A stretch of 64,000 bases of DNA from Porphyromonas sp. (GCA_029983505.1 JASBZK010000004.1:11231-75230); one strand, 5' to 3'. Shown: positions 52,371 to 60,769, counted from the stretch's first letter. Numbers and translations: made by a program. The notes: generated by a model not told the origin, from the sequence alone.

Positions 52371-53699
52371 ATGAAAAACTCCACCCCCCTGCTGCCTGTG
52401 CGCGATTTCCGGACGCTATCGGCTTTCGCGCTCGTGGTACTCTGTTTCTCCCTATGGGGCTTTGCGAACGACGTCACGAATCCGATGGTCAAAGCCTTTG
52501 GCCGGATATACGGTCTCTCAAATGTCCGCAGTAGTCTGGTGCAGATGGCATTCTACGGAGGATATTTCGTGATGGCTCTGCCCGCGGCGCTCCTCAATCG
52601 TCGTGCCGGATACCGCGCCGGCATCCTCATCGGTCTTGCGCTCTTCTCGGTCGGCAATCTGCTTTTCTACCCGGGCGTCAAAGTAGGAGACTACGCCACG
52701 TTCCTCTTGGCCTATTTCGTTATGACGTGCGGGCTGTCCTTCCTCGAGACAAGTGCCAATCCGCTTGTCCTCTCTATGGGAGACCGGGACAGTGCCACGT
52801 TCAGGCTCAACTTTGCTCAGGCGTTCAACCCCATCGGCTCCCTCCTCGGCATCTGGGTCTCGATAAAGGCGGTCCAAGAGCGCCTCTCTCCCCTCTCTAC
52901 GTCCGAGCGTCTGTCGCTGCCGGAGACGGAGGCCAAAGCAACTTTGGCTCACGATCTCTCTGTGCTCTCTCAGCCGTATGTGTACCTCGGTCTGGTGCTT
53001 ATCGTCGTTTTTGTCCTCTTTTATTTCGTCGGCAAAGGGGTGCAGCTTCAGAAAGAGAAGACAGAGGAGCTGCCTCCACTGAGGGACACTTTTCGGGCGC
53101 TCTTTCGGGATCGGGTGTACACCCGTGGTGTGGTGGCACAGTTCTTTTATGTGGGGGCGCAGATTATGTGTTGGACCTTTATCATCCAGTACGGTGTCCG
53201 CATCTTTACCGGTATGGGTTTCACGGAGGCCGAGAGCGAGATTATGGCGCAAAAGTACAACCTCGCGGCGATGTTCCTTTTCTGCATCTCGCGCTTCCTC
53301 GGCACCGCTTTCCTCCGAAAGATACGCCCCTATAAGATGCTTGCGGCATTAAGCGCTTTGGCGCTTGTCCTCATTGCCGTCACCATCTTCAGCCCCTCCA
53401 TTTATGGTCTCGTCTCTCTTGTGGCGGTTTCGGGGTGTATGTCCATTATGTTCCCGACCATTTACGCTTTGGCGCTCAAGAATACGGGTGTGCATACCCC
53501 CATCGGAGCTGCAGGACTGGTGATGGCCATCCTCGGGGGATCGCTTTTGCCGGTGGTTCAGGCGGCTGTCATCGATCTGCCTGTCTCCGGCTTCCTGCCC
53601 TCCGTCAACCTCTCTTTCGTCGTCCCATTCATCTCTTTTGTCGTCATCCTCGGCTATGCGCTTTTTTCTCGCCATCATCACGCTTTGCCTTGCGCTTAG
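52371..53699 (+). CDS. FucP-family MFS sugar transporter
   Basis: 442-aa proton-coupled sugar importer with 12 predicted membrane helices. FSLWGFANDVTNPMVKAFG near 32-50 and the LETSANPLVLSMGD segment near 126 are the FucP-family hallmarks. Actual sugar is unknown; adjacency to NamZ makes MurNAc or a muropeptide disaccharide a plausible candidate (inference). The following gene starts within its last 44 nt. Confidence 0.9.
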   Translation: MKNSTPLLPVRDFRTLSAFALVVLCFSLWGFANDVTNPMVKAFGRIYGLSNVRSSLVQMAFYGGYFVMALPAALLNRRAGYRAGILIGLALFSVGNLLFYPGVKVGDYATFLLAYFVMTCGLSFLETSANPLVLSMGDRDSATFRLNFAQAFNPIGSLLGIWVSIKAVQERLSPLSTSERLSLPETEAKATLAHDLSVLSQPYVYLGLVLIVVFVLFYFVGKGVQLQKEKTEELPPLRDTFRALFRDRVYTRGVVAQFFYVGAQIMCWTFIIQYGVRIFTGMGFTEAESEIMAQKYNLAAMFLFCISRFLGTAFLRKIRPYKMLAALSALALVLIAVTIFSPSIYGLVSLVAVSGCMSIMFPTIYALALKNTGVHTPIGAAGLVMAILGGSLLPVVQAAVIDLPVSGFLPSVNLSFVVPFISFVVILGYALFSRHHHALPCA

Positions 53700-54822
53700 T
53701 TCGGAAGCAGGAGTCCGTGTCGGCGCCGATCGACTTGAAGTCCTCCTGCCTCTGTTGGAGGGCAAAAAGGTAGGGCTGACGGGCAACCAGTCCTCCGTCC
53801 TCTCCGATGAGGCGCATACCCTTCTTCTGGACACGCTTTTGAAAAGGGGCGTGACGGTGACCAAACTCTACTCCCCTGAGCATGGGTTCCGGGGCACTTC
53901 CGATGCCGGAGCCAAAGTGCGCTCGGGGATAGATGCCGTCACCGGTCTCCCGGTCTTTTCTCTTTACGGAAAGAATAGAAAACCTTCCCCCCAAGACCTC
54001 TCCGGCATTGAGGTGATGGTGCTTGACCTCCAGGACGTGGGCGTGCGCTTTTACACCTACATCTCCACGATGTACTACGTCCTCGAAGCCTGTGCCGAAA
54101 GCGGTATTCCGCTCATTGTCCTCGACCGTCCCAACCCCCACGACGCTGTGGACGGGCCGATGCTCGAGCCGTCCAAGAAGTCTTTCATCGGGATGTTCCC
54201 GATACCGGCAGTCCACGGTCTCACGATGGGCGAATTGGCACTTATGACGGTGGGCGAAAAGTGGCTCAAGACAGCCAAAACCCCGCTCCTTACCGTCCTC
54301 AAATGCGAAGGCTGGAAGCACGGAGACCCGTATGCACTTCCCGTCCCCCCGAGCCCTAATCTGCGCTCCGAGAGGGCTATTCTTCTTTATCCCACACTTT
54401 GTTTCTACGAGGGTACTTCGTGGAGCGTCGGAAGGGGGACGGTTCACCCTTTTGAGGAAATAGGCTACCCCGATCGCCGTCTTGGCGCTTACCGCTTCAC
54501 ACCGCAGTCGATGCCGGGAGCCACGGCTCCGATGTATAGGGGCAAGAGATGCTACGGACTGGATCTCTCGGCGCGGACTTTCGCCACCGGAATCGACGTT
54601 GAGCTCCTCGTCGAAACCGCCCGCTTGAGCCAAAAAGCAGGTATCAAGTTCTTTGCCCGTCCCGAACACTTCGATCTCCTCGCCGGCACGTCCAAACTTC
54701 GCCGCCAAATCGAATCCGGTCTCTCGGCTCGCGAGATTCGCGCCTCTTGGTCGGACGGACTTGCCCGTTACCGCTTGCTCCGCTCCCGCTATCTCCTCTA
54801 CCCTGAGTCGGCGCCCCGATAA
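53656..54822 (+). CDS. Exo-beta-N-acetylmuramidase NamZ (DUF1343, GH171)
   Basis: 388-aa secreted enzyme that releases MurNAc from the non-reducing end of peptidoglycan fragments. ATG 53656 is chosen: it begins a signal peptide (RFFLAIITLCLALSSEAG) and overlaps the transporter gene by 44 nt; a TTG at 53638 would add non-hydrophobic residues. Family segments: GLTGNQSSVLSDEAHTLL, YSPEHGFRG near 85 and VLDLQDVGVRFYTYIST near 130. Overlap with the transporter gene suggests linked expression: NamZ frees the sugar outside, the carrier imports it. Confidence 0.9.
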   Translation: MRFFLAIITLCLALSSEAGVRVGADRLEVLLPLLEGKKVGLTGNQSSVLSDEAHTLLLDTLLKRGVTVTKLYSPEHGFRGTSDAGAKVRSGIDAVTGLPVFSLYGKNRKPSPQDLSGIEVMVLDLQDVGVRFYTYISTMYYVLEACAESGIPLIVLDRPNPHDAVDGPMLEPSKKSFIGMFPIPAVHGLTMGELALMTVGEKWLKTAKTPLLTVLKCEGWKHGDPYALPVPPSPNLRSERAILLYPTLCFYEGTSWSVGRGTVHPFEEIGYPDRRLGAYRFTPQSMPGATAPMYRGKRCYGLDLSARTFATGIDVELLVETARLSQKAGIKFFARPEHFDLLAGTSKLRRQIESGLSAREIRASWSDGLARYRLLRSRYLLYPESAPR

Positions 54823-54906
54823 GAGAAGTGCGACGGAGGCGGAACGTACGCGCGCGTCCCGGAGACCCGCCTGGGCGGTGCCCGTGCGAGATACAAAAAA
54901 ATAAGG

Positions 54907-54914
54907 TAACTTTG
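54907..54914 (+). promoter_or_regulatory. -7 element (TAACTTTG) of tRNA-Ser
   Basis: TAACTTTG, 38 nt before the tRNA 5' end. Confidence 0.6.
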
Positions 54915-54951
54915 CCTCCGAATACGCCGATAGGGGCTTATTCATACGAAA

Positions 54952-55038
54952 GGAGAGATGGCGGAGTGGTCGATCGCGACGGTTTCGAAAACCGTTGAAG
55001 GGGCAACCTTTCCGGGGGTTCGAATCCCTCTCTCTCCG
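54952..55038 (+). tRNA. tRNA-Ser (anticodon CGA)
   Basis: 87 nt class II tRNA: acceptor GGAGAGA with TCTCTCC, anticodon loop TTCGAAA between ACGGT and ACCGT, long variable arm (GAAGGGGCAACCTTTC), T-loop TTCGAAT. Discriminator G; CCA not encoded. Reads UCG codons. Confidence 0.95.
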
Positions 55039-55045
55039 CGAGACG

Positions 55046-55087
55046 AAAGGGTGTATAGCGGTAAGTCAGCCGGTATGCACCCTTTTA
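55046..55087 (+). terminator. Terminator of tRNA-Ser
   Basis: AAAGGGTGTATA pairs with TATGCACCCTTT (one U-G pair), ending in a T-run (CCTTTTATT). Confidence 0.82.
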
Positions 55088-55452
55088 TTGTGTCCTAAAA
55101 GCTGCGATTAAAGGGGTACTGCACCGAGACTAAATTCATAGTTGGAAGTATAGCGCAATAAGACCGATACCACGCCTTTAATTTGGTACGTACCGGGAGG
55201 AAAGGCTTGCACGTACCTACGCCGGGAAGAGGTACAGACCAAAGAGAATTTTTTGGTACGTACCAAATTTGTAGAGCCCTCAGGGGCGTCAGATTCAGCA
55301 GTTTCCGGAGAAGTGCTATTCTTCCCTTTGCGGGTGGCTATTGCCCGTATAGCCTGAGGCGTCCCCGCCTTTTGTCCTATGGCTCTTTTTCCCTCCTCCC
55401 TCGTGGATTTGGGGGCGCAAAAGATTTGTTTCCGAATTTCCGTAATTAAAGT
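55088..55452. other. Intergenic stretch before mce
   Basis: This 365-nt part of the gap contains array 18 (55185-55264) and, from 55270 to 55380, paired segments: CCTCAGG near 55276 with CCTGAGG near 55353, and GGCTAT/ATAGCC (55336-55341 and 55349-55354). No open frame fits a known protein. A conserved RNA is possible but unproven. Confidence 0.4.
55185..55264. repeat. Four-core 23-nt intergenic array 18
   Basis: Cores begin at 55185 (exact GGTACGTACC), 55208 (TGCACGTACC), 55231 (exact GGTACAGACC) and 55255 (exact GGTACGTACC). The last core extends to a 16-bp palindrome (TTTGGTACGTACCAAA). The best-preserved copy in the window. Confidence 0.9.
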
Positions 55453-55460
55453 TATCTTTG
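55453..55460 (+). promoter_or_regulatory. -7 element (TATCTTTG) of the mmd operon
   Basis: TATCTTTG, 54 nt before ATG 55515; a TTTG lies 24 nt upstream, somewhat far. Confidence 0.6.
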
Positions 55461-55514
55461 CCTTGGATTTGGACTTACTCAAATACAACATATAAAACGT
55501 TCTCTTTATACAAT

Positions 55515-55934
55515 ATGAACATTACCCACATCGAACACCTCGGCATCGCCGTTCACAGCATCGAGGAAGCACTTCCTTACTACGAAGGTGTCCTCGGAAT
55601 GAAATGCTATGCAGTCGAAGAAGTGGCAGACCAAAAGGTCAAGACCGCTTTTTTCAAGGTCGGCAACTCCAACACCAAGATCGAACTCCTTGAGCCTACG
55701 AGCCCGGACAGCACCATCGCGAAGTTCCTCGAGACACGCGGAGAGGGCATCCACCACATCGCTTTTGCGGTGCCCGACACCGAGGCTGCTCTGCGCGAAG
55801 TAGAGGCCAAAGATGTGCGTCTTATCGACCAGCATCCGCGCCGCGGGGCTGAGGGCTTGGACATCGCGTTCCTGCACCCGAAGTCTACCCACAAGGTGCT
55901 CACCGAGCTCTGCTGCAAGTCCGAAGAAAAGTAA
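55515..55934 (+). CDS. mce: Methylmalonyl-CoA epimerase
   Basis: Interconverts the R and S epimers of methylmalonyl-CoA; VOC-fold metalloenzyme. 139 aa from ATG 55515 (MNITHIEHLGIAV); an upstream in-frame ATG at 55458 overlaps the promoter. Metal ligands His 7 in HIEHLG, Glu in KIELLEP and His in GEGIHHIAF. First gene of the mmd operon; sits with the decarboxylase that consumes the product of the B12-dependent mutase. Confidence 0.94.
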   Translation: MNITHIEHLGIAVHSIEEALPYYEGVLGMKCYAVEEVADQKVKTAFFKVGNSNTKIELLEPTSPDSTIAKFLETRGEGIHHIAFAVPDTEAALREVEAKDVRLIDQHPRRGAEGLDIAFLHPKSTHKVLTELCCKSEEK

Positions 55935-55996
55935 TCTCCCCCTCCGGTTTGGGGAGCTGCTTTCGGCTCCCTACTTCCACTTAATTCCAGTCAAAA

Positions 55997-57550
55997 ATGA
56001 GCACACAGTTAGAAAAGATACAGGGCTTGATCGATATGCGCGAGAAAGCCCGCCTCGGCGGCGGTGAAGCCCGCATCGAGAAACAGCATGCCCAAGGTAA
56101 ACTCACGGCTCGCGAACGCCTTAACCTGCTTTTGGACGAAGGTTCTTTCGAGGAGAGCGATATGTTTGTCAAGACCCGTACCACCAACTTTGGTTTTGAC
56201 AAAAAAGGCATCATCGGCGACGGCGTCGTGACCGGTTCCGGTACCATAGACGGTCGTCTGGTCTACGTCTTTGCCCAAGACTTCACTTCAAACGCAGGGT
56301 CTCTCGGCGAAATGCACGCCCTCAAGATCGTCAATGTCCTCAAAAAGGCGCGCCTCATGGGGGCACCCGTCATCGGGATCAACGACTCCGGCGGCGCCCG
56401 CATCCAAGAGGGCGTGAACGCACTGCAGGGCTATGGCGATATTTTCCAACAAAACATCGAAGCATCCGGTGTCGTACCCCAGATCTCGGGGATTTTCGGT
56501 CCTTGCGCAGGTGGTGCCGTGTACTCTCCCGCCCTCACCGACTTCAACATCATGGTGGCCGGCACGAGCTATATGTTCCTCACCGGTCCGAAGGTTGTGA
56601 AGTCCGTCACGAATGAGGACGTGGACAACGAGTCCCTCGGTGGCGCCTCCGTGCATACCTCTAAGAGCGGTGTGGCTCACTTCTCCGCCGACAACGACGA
56701 GGACGGCATCCGCCTCATTCGCCACTTGATGAGCTTTATCCCCTCCAACAATATGGAGCTTGCACCCCGCGTGGAGTGCACCGACCCCGTCACCCGTATG
56801 GAGGACGCGCTCAACGAGCTTATCCCCGAAAACCCCAATAAGGCCTACGATATGTACGAAGTCATCGGGGCAGTGGTCGACAACGGTGAGTTCCTCGAAG
56901 TACACAAAGACTTCGCCACCAACATCATCGTGGGCTTCGCCCGCTTCGATGGCGAAAGCGTCGGTATCGTGGCTAACCAGCCCCGCTCCAAAGCCGGTGT
57001 ACTCGACGTGAACGCTTCCCGCAAAGCTTCCCGCTTCGTGCGCTTCTGCGACGCCTTCAATATCCCCATAGTGACCCTCGTGGACGTGCCCGGCTTCCTC
57101 CCCGGTACCGGTCAGGAATACAACGGTGTCATCACCCACGGCGCCAAGCTCCTCTACGCCTACGGCGAAGCCACCGTGCCCAAAGTCACGGTCATCCTCC
57201 GCAAGGCCTACGGCGGCGCCTACATCGTCATGGGGTCCAAGCACCTTAAGAGCGACATCAACCTCGCATGGCCGTCCGCCGAAATCGCCGTGATGGGCGC
57301 CAGCGGTGCCGTGAGTGTGGTCTTCGCGAAAGAAGTGAAGGCTGCCGAAGACCCCGTTGCTAAGGCCAAGGAAAAGGAAGAGGAGTACACCAACCTCTTC
57401 GCCAACCCCTATGTCGCTGCCTCCTATGGCTACATCGACGACGTCATCGAGCCACGCAACACCCGCTTCCGCATCGTCCGCGCCCTTCGCGAACTCGGAT
57501 CCAAGAGAGACACGAGACCGGCGAAGAAGCACGACAATATCCCGCTTTAA
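55997..57550 (+). CDS. mmdA: Methylmalonyl-CoA decarboxylase carboxyltransferase subunit (alpha)
   Basis: Transfers CO2 from methylmalonyl-CoA to the biotin carried by MmdC. 517 aa, complete. ClpP/crotonase-type carboxyltransferase fold with IGINDSGGARIQEGVNALQGYG near 118, GPCAGGAVYSPALTDF near 168 (oxyanion site) and, in the C-half, VDVPGFLPGTGQEYNGVITHGAKLLYAY near 355. Product of the reaction is propionyl-CoA, consistent with propionate fermentation. Followed by the gamma-like subunit 43 nt on. Confidence 0.96.
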   Translation: MSTQLEKIQGLIDMREKARLGGGEARIEKQHAQGKLTARERLNLLLDEGSFEESDMFVKTRTTNFGFDKKGIIGDGVVTGSGTIDGRLVYVFAQDFTSNAGSLGEMHALKIVNVLKKARLMGAPVIGINDSGGARIQEGVNALQGYGDIFQQNIEASGVVPQISGIFGPCAGGAVYSPALTDFNIMVAGTSYMFLTGPKVVKSVTNEDVDNESLGGASVHTSKSGVAHFSADNDEDGIRLIRHLMSFIPSNNMELAPRVECTDPVTRMEDALNELIPENPNKAYDMYEVIGAVVDNGEFLEVHKDFATNIIVGFARFDGESVGIVANQPRSKAGVLDVNASRKASRFVRFCDAFNIPIVTLVDVPGFLPGTGQEYNGVITHGAKLLYAYGEATVPKVTVILRKAYGGAYIVMGSKHLKSDINLAWPSAEIAVMGASGAVSVVFAKEVKAAEDPVAKAKEKEEEYTNLFANPYVAASYGYIDDVIEPRNTRFRIVRALRELGSKRDTRPAKKHDNIPL

Positions 57551-57593
57551 TCCCTTCCAAACCCGGGGATCCGTCCCCTTTTCAGATCAACTG

Positions 57594-58592
57594 ATGAATA
57601 AGAATATCATTTATTCGGGTCATCGCCTCGTAAGGGATTTTGCCATTGCCACGGTCTTTGCACTCTTAGGGGCGCTCTCCGTTTCCGCACAAAATGCAGT
57701 CCGCATCAGCGAAGTCCAGACCCGCAATGTGTCCGGACTTATAGACGAGTCCGGAAACAGAAGCGCTTGGATCGAGTTCAATAACGTGACGGCCGCCACG
57801 ACGAACGTGGCCGGTATGTTCCTCACCGACGACCCCAATGAGCCCACCAAGTATCCCATACGATCCGGCTCCGTTAAAACGAGTGTGGCACCGCACCAGA
57901 CTTTTGTCCTCTTCCTCGACGGCAAGGCAGACAAAGGCGTCTTTCACTCAGGGTTGACGCTTGACCCCACTAAGGAAAACACCATCTATCTCTACGAAGG
58001 CGACGGTGTCAATCTGGTGGATCAAGTCACTGTTCCCGTGATGGAAGCCGACCAGTCCTATGCCTACATCATCACCGACGAGAGTGCCAACGAGGGTCGT
58101 TTCGAGGTCGTCAATGACGCCACGCCGGACGAACTCAACACCTACGTCCACGGGAATCAAAACGTCGAAAACTTCAAGAGCCAGGACCCCATCGGTCTCG
58201 TGATGACCCTCATTGCAATGGGTGTGGTCTTCTCCGGTCTTATCCTGCTCTATTTCGTCTTCGGCTCGATAGGCAAGCGCTTCAATAAGCGTGACGAAAA
58301 GGCACAGGATGCCGCCGGCAGTCCGGCTGCAAAGAAGGCTGCTCCGTCTCCCGCTTCGAGTAGCGTGACGGCAACTGGCAAAGGCACTCCGACACCCGAG
58401 GGCGTGCAGGCTGCCATCGCCATGGCGCTTCACGACTATCAAAACAGCGGTCTCCAGGCGGCCATCGCTCTTGCTCTCTATGAGACAAGAAGCCGTAACG
58501 AGCAGACCGGTATGATTAACCTCCGCCGTGATCCATCCACTTCGGCTTGGGCAAATAAGTCGCTTACATTGCGTCGGTTGCCCAACTTCTGA
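57594..58592 (+). CDS. OadG-family subunit with N-terminal lamin-tail domain
   Basis: 332-aa gamma/delta-type subunit of the Na+-translocating decarboxylase. ATG 57594 follows mmdA. Signal peptide to SVSAQ near 33; residues about 40-170 form a lamin-tail-like (LTD) beta-domain facing the periplasm (AVRISEVQTRNVSGLIDESGNRSAWIEF); one membrane helix at about 200-225 (GLVMTLIAMGVVFSGLILLYFVF); and a cytoplasmic C-tail with two copies of a short motif (AAIAMALHDY and AAIALALYET). The OadG helix and position define it; the LTD fusion is a Bacteroidota trait. Confidence 0.88.
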   Translation: MNKNIIYSGHRLVRDFAIATVFALLGALSVSAQNAVRISEVQTRNVSGLIDESGNRSAWIEFNNVTAATTNVAGMFLTDDPNEPTKYPIRSGSVKTSVAPHQTFVLFLDGKADKGVFHSGLTLDPTKENTIYLYEGDGVNLVDQVTVPVMEADQSYAYIITDESANEGRFEVVNDATPDELNTYVHGNQNVENFKSQDPIGLVMTLIAMGVVFSGLILLYFVFGSIGKRFNKRDEKAQDAAGSPAAKKAAPSPASSSVTATGKGTPTPEGVQAAIAMALHDYQNSGLQAAIALALYETRSRNEQTGMINLRRDPSTSAWANKSLTLRRLPNF

Positions 58593-58660
58593 CCTTTTTC
58601 TTAAACCAATCCAGGAAAATAACCCTCCCCTATAACCCTAAATTTCCTCCATTTACCATA

Positions 58661-59122
58661 ATGAGCAAGTTTTCTTATACCATAGACGGCGTGAAGTACG
58701 ATGTTGATGTCAAGAGCATCCAAGGTCAGAACGCCGAAGTCGTTGTGAACGGCAAGAGCTACAATGTCGTCCTCGACAAGCCCGCCGCTCCCGCTCCTGC
58801 GCCCGCCCCTGCTGCCCCCAAGGCTGCTCCTGCCGCAGCACCGGCACCTAAGGCAGCTCCCGCACCTGCCCCCGCCCCCGCTCCCAAGGCGGCAGCTCCC
58901 GCAGGTAACGGCGCTCCCCTGATGTCTCCGCTCCCCGGCGTGATCATCAATGTACTCGTTGCCGAAGGCGATACCGTGAAGAAGGGTCAGAAAGTCCTCG
59001 TCCTCGAAGCCATGAAGATGGAGAACGACATCAAAGCCAATAAGGACGGCGTCATTACCGCTCTTCGCGTGTCCAAGGGCGACTCGGTTCAGGAAGGCGA
59101 CACCCTCCTCACGATCGGCTGA
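58661..59122 (+). CDS. mmdC: Biotin carrier subunit (gamma) of methylmalonyl-CoA decarboxylase
   Basis: 153-aa biotinyl protein. N-terminal 35 residues are a small beta-motif; residues about 40-85 are a flexible Ala/Pro linker; the C-terminal biotinyl domain has VLEAMKMENDIKAN, with the biotin Lys in EAMKM near 118. Carries CO2 from MmdA to the membrane subunit MmdB. Confidence 0.96.
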   Translation: MSKFSYTIDGVKYDVDVKSIQGQNAEVVVNGKSYNVVLDKPAAPAPAPAPAAPKAAPAAAPAPKAAPAPAPAPAPKAAAPAGNGAPLMSPLPGVIINVLVAEGDTVKKGQKVLVLEAMKMENDIKANKDGVITALRVSKGDSVQEGDTLLTIG

Positions 59123-59124
59123 TT

Positions 59125-59161
59125 TCTGCCCTTTCCCTAATTTTTCTTGAGGGAAAAGCAG
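59125..59161 (+). other. Hairpin after mmdC
   Basis: CTGC-CC-TTTCCCT pairs with AGGGAAA-A-GCAG. No T-run follows, so at most a weak terminator or processing/stability site. Followed by the palindrome TCCGGAGA-TG-TCTCCGGA (59183-59200). Confidence 0.45.
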
Positions 59162-59246
59162 CGAACGGTCACGGGGCGCTCTTCCGGAGATGTCTCCGGA
59201 GGCTTGCCGCAGGCAGAGACCTTGATCAAAATACGGATCAAATTTC

Positions 59247-59325
59247 GGTCTGTATCTCGAAGAGGTCGCGGTCTGTATCTCGAGATACTTTAGGTACGGC
59301 CGGGAAAAGGTTCTCGGTCTGTACC
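59247..59325. repeat. Four-core 23-nt intergenic array 19
   Basis: Cores begin at 59247 and 59270 (both GGTCTGTATC), 59293 (GGTACGGCCG) and 59316 (exact GGTCTGTACC), an exact 23-nt pitch. It lies inside the decarboxylase operon, between mmdC and mmdB. Confidence 0.85.
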
Positions 59326-59403
59326 AAAGTAAGAGTGTGGTCTACGTGTTTTTTGCCTTTCGTTGCGAACTTTTGCCTCAACTAATTCCACTATTCAAAC
59401 TTT

Positions 59404-60567
59404 ATGCAGCTTTTAGCCATAGGTGATTTCATCCTCAACGCATTAAACGAATTCGTATCCTACACGGGTTTCGCCAATGCGACGTGGGGTTACCTCATAA
59501 TGATCTTGGTGGGGATCTTTTTCATCTTCCTCGCCATTAAGTACGAGTTCGAGCCGATGCTCTTGATCCCGATCGGGTTCGGTATCCTCATCGGTAATAT
59601 CCCATTCAAGGACGCGGGGTTCCAGATCGGTCTCTATGAAGAGGGTTCTGTGCTCAATATCCTCTACCAAGGGGTACGTCGTGGGTGGTATCCGCCACTT
59701 ATCTTCTTGGGCATCGGGGCAATGACGGACTTCTCTGCTCTTATCTCCAATCCTAAGCTTATCCTCATCGGTGCCGCGGCACAGTTCGGTATCTTTGGCG
59801 CCTATATCATCGCCGTGCTCTCGGGCTTTGCCCCCGACCAGGCCGGTGCGATTGGTATTATCGGCGGGGCAGACGGTCCTACGGCCATCTTCCTCTCCTC
59901 CAAGTTGGCCCCTAACCTTATGGGTGCCATCGCCGTGGCGGCTTACTCTTATATGGCACTTGTGCCGGTGATTCAGCCTCCTTTTATGCGCCTTTTGACG
60001 ACCAAGAAGGAGCGCCTGATCCGTATGCGTCCTCCGCGCGTCGTCTCTAAGCAGGAGAAGATTATCTTCCCGATCGTCGGTCTTCTTTTGACCACGTTTA
60101 TCGTGCCTTCGGGTCTGCCACTTTTGGGTATGCTTTTCTTTGGAAACCTTCTGAAAGAAAGTGGTGTGACGCGCCGCCTTGCTGACACTGCCAAGGGTCC
60201 GATGATCGATGTCGTGACGATCCTTCTCGGTCTCACGGTGGGCGCTTCCACTCAAGCTACCGAGTTCTTGACGTTCAACTCCATCAAGGTCTTCTGTATT
60301 GGCGCGCTCTCCTTCGTGATTGCAACGTGCACAGGCGTCCTCTTCGTGAAGTTTATGAACCTTTTCCTCAAGGATGGTCATAAGCTGAACCCCCTCATCG
60401 GCAACGCCGGAGTGTCTGCGGTGCCCGATTCTGCCCGTATCTCGCAAGTGGAAGGTCTGAAGTACGACGAGACCAATTATCTCTTGATGCACGCAATGGG
60501 ACCGAATGTGGCCGGCGTGATCGGCTCAGCTGTGGCTGCCGGTATCCTCCTCGGATTCCTCGGCTGA
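59404..60567 (+). CDS. mmdB: Na+-translocating decarboxylase membrane subunit (beta)
   Basis: 387-aa membrane protein with about 9-11 helices; strips CO2 from carboxy-biotin and exports Na+. Family motifs: NPKLILIGAAAQFGIFGAYI and GAIGIIGGADGPTAIFLSSKLAP near 155-177 (the Asp of the GGADGPT loop is the ion site of OadB). Complete. Spaced 281 nt from mmdC by a hairpin, a palindrome and array 19, so it may have its own control. Followed by a strong terminator. Confidence 0.96.
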   Translation: MQLLAIGDFILNALNEFVSYTGFANATWGYLIMILVGIFFIFLAIKYEFEPMLLIPIGFGILIGNIPFKDAGFQIGLYEEGSVLNILYQGVRRGWYPPLIFLGIGAMTDFSALISNPKLILIGAAAQFGIFGAYIIAVLSGFAPDQAGAIGIIGGADGPTAIFLSSKLAPNLMGAIAVAAYSYMALVPVIQPPFMRLLTTKKERLIRMRPPRVVSKQEKIIFPIVGLLLTTFIVPSGLPLLGMLFFGNLLKESGVTRRLADTAKGPMIDVVTILLGLTVGASTQATEFLTFNSIKVFCIGALSFVIATCTGVLFVKFMNLFLKDGHKLNPLIGNAGVSAVPDSARISQVEGLKYDETNYLLMHAMGPNVAGVIGSAVAAGILLGFLG

Positions 60568-60613
60568 TCGTAGACCGGATCGCACCTCTACGCGGGTGCT
60601 CCGAATACAAAAT

Positions 60614-60653
60614 ACCCCCCAGGTCGGACTTGTGTCCGGCTCGGGGATTTTTG
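60614..60653 (+). terminator. Terminator of the mmd operon
   Basis: Nested stem: CCCC/GGGG outside, TCGGAC/GTCCG inside, ending in ATTTTTGT, 46 nt after the mmdB stop. Confidence 0.75.
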
Positions 60654-60699
60654 TCTCTAACCTTTGTTACAAAGACGGAGAGGGGTGGGGCGAAAGAGT

Positions 60700-60741
60700 G
60701 GCTGCCGTGCGGAGGCTTCTTTTGACCTCTGCACGGCAGCC
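60700..60741 (-). other. Long stem-loop behind nrdJ
   Basis: GGCTGCCGTGC (60700-60710) pairs perfectly with GCACGGCAGCC (60731-60741), with GAGG/CCTC inside. It lies 29 nt past the nrdJ stop on the minus strand but has no T-run; likely nrdJ transcript end or stabiliser. Confidence 0.6.
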
Positions 60742-60769
60742 GTGGTTATGGGAGCCGGTGGCGGCTAAC

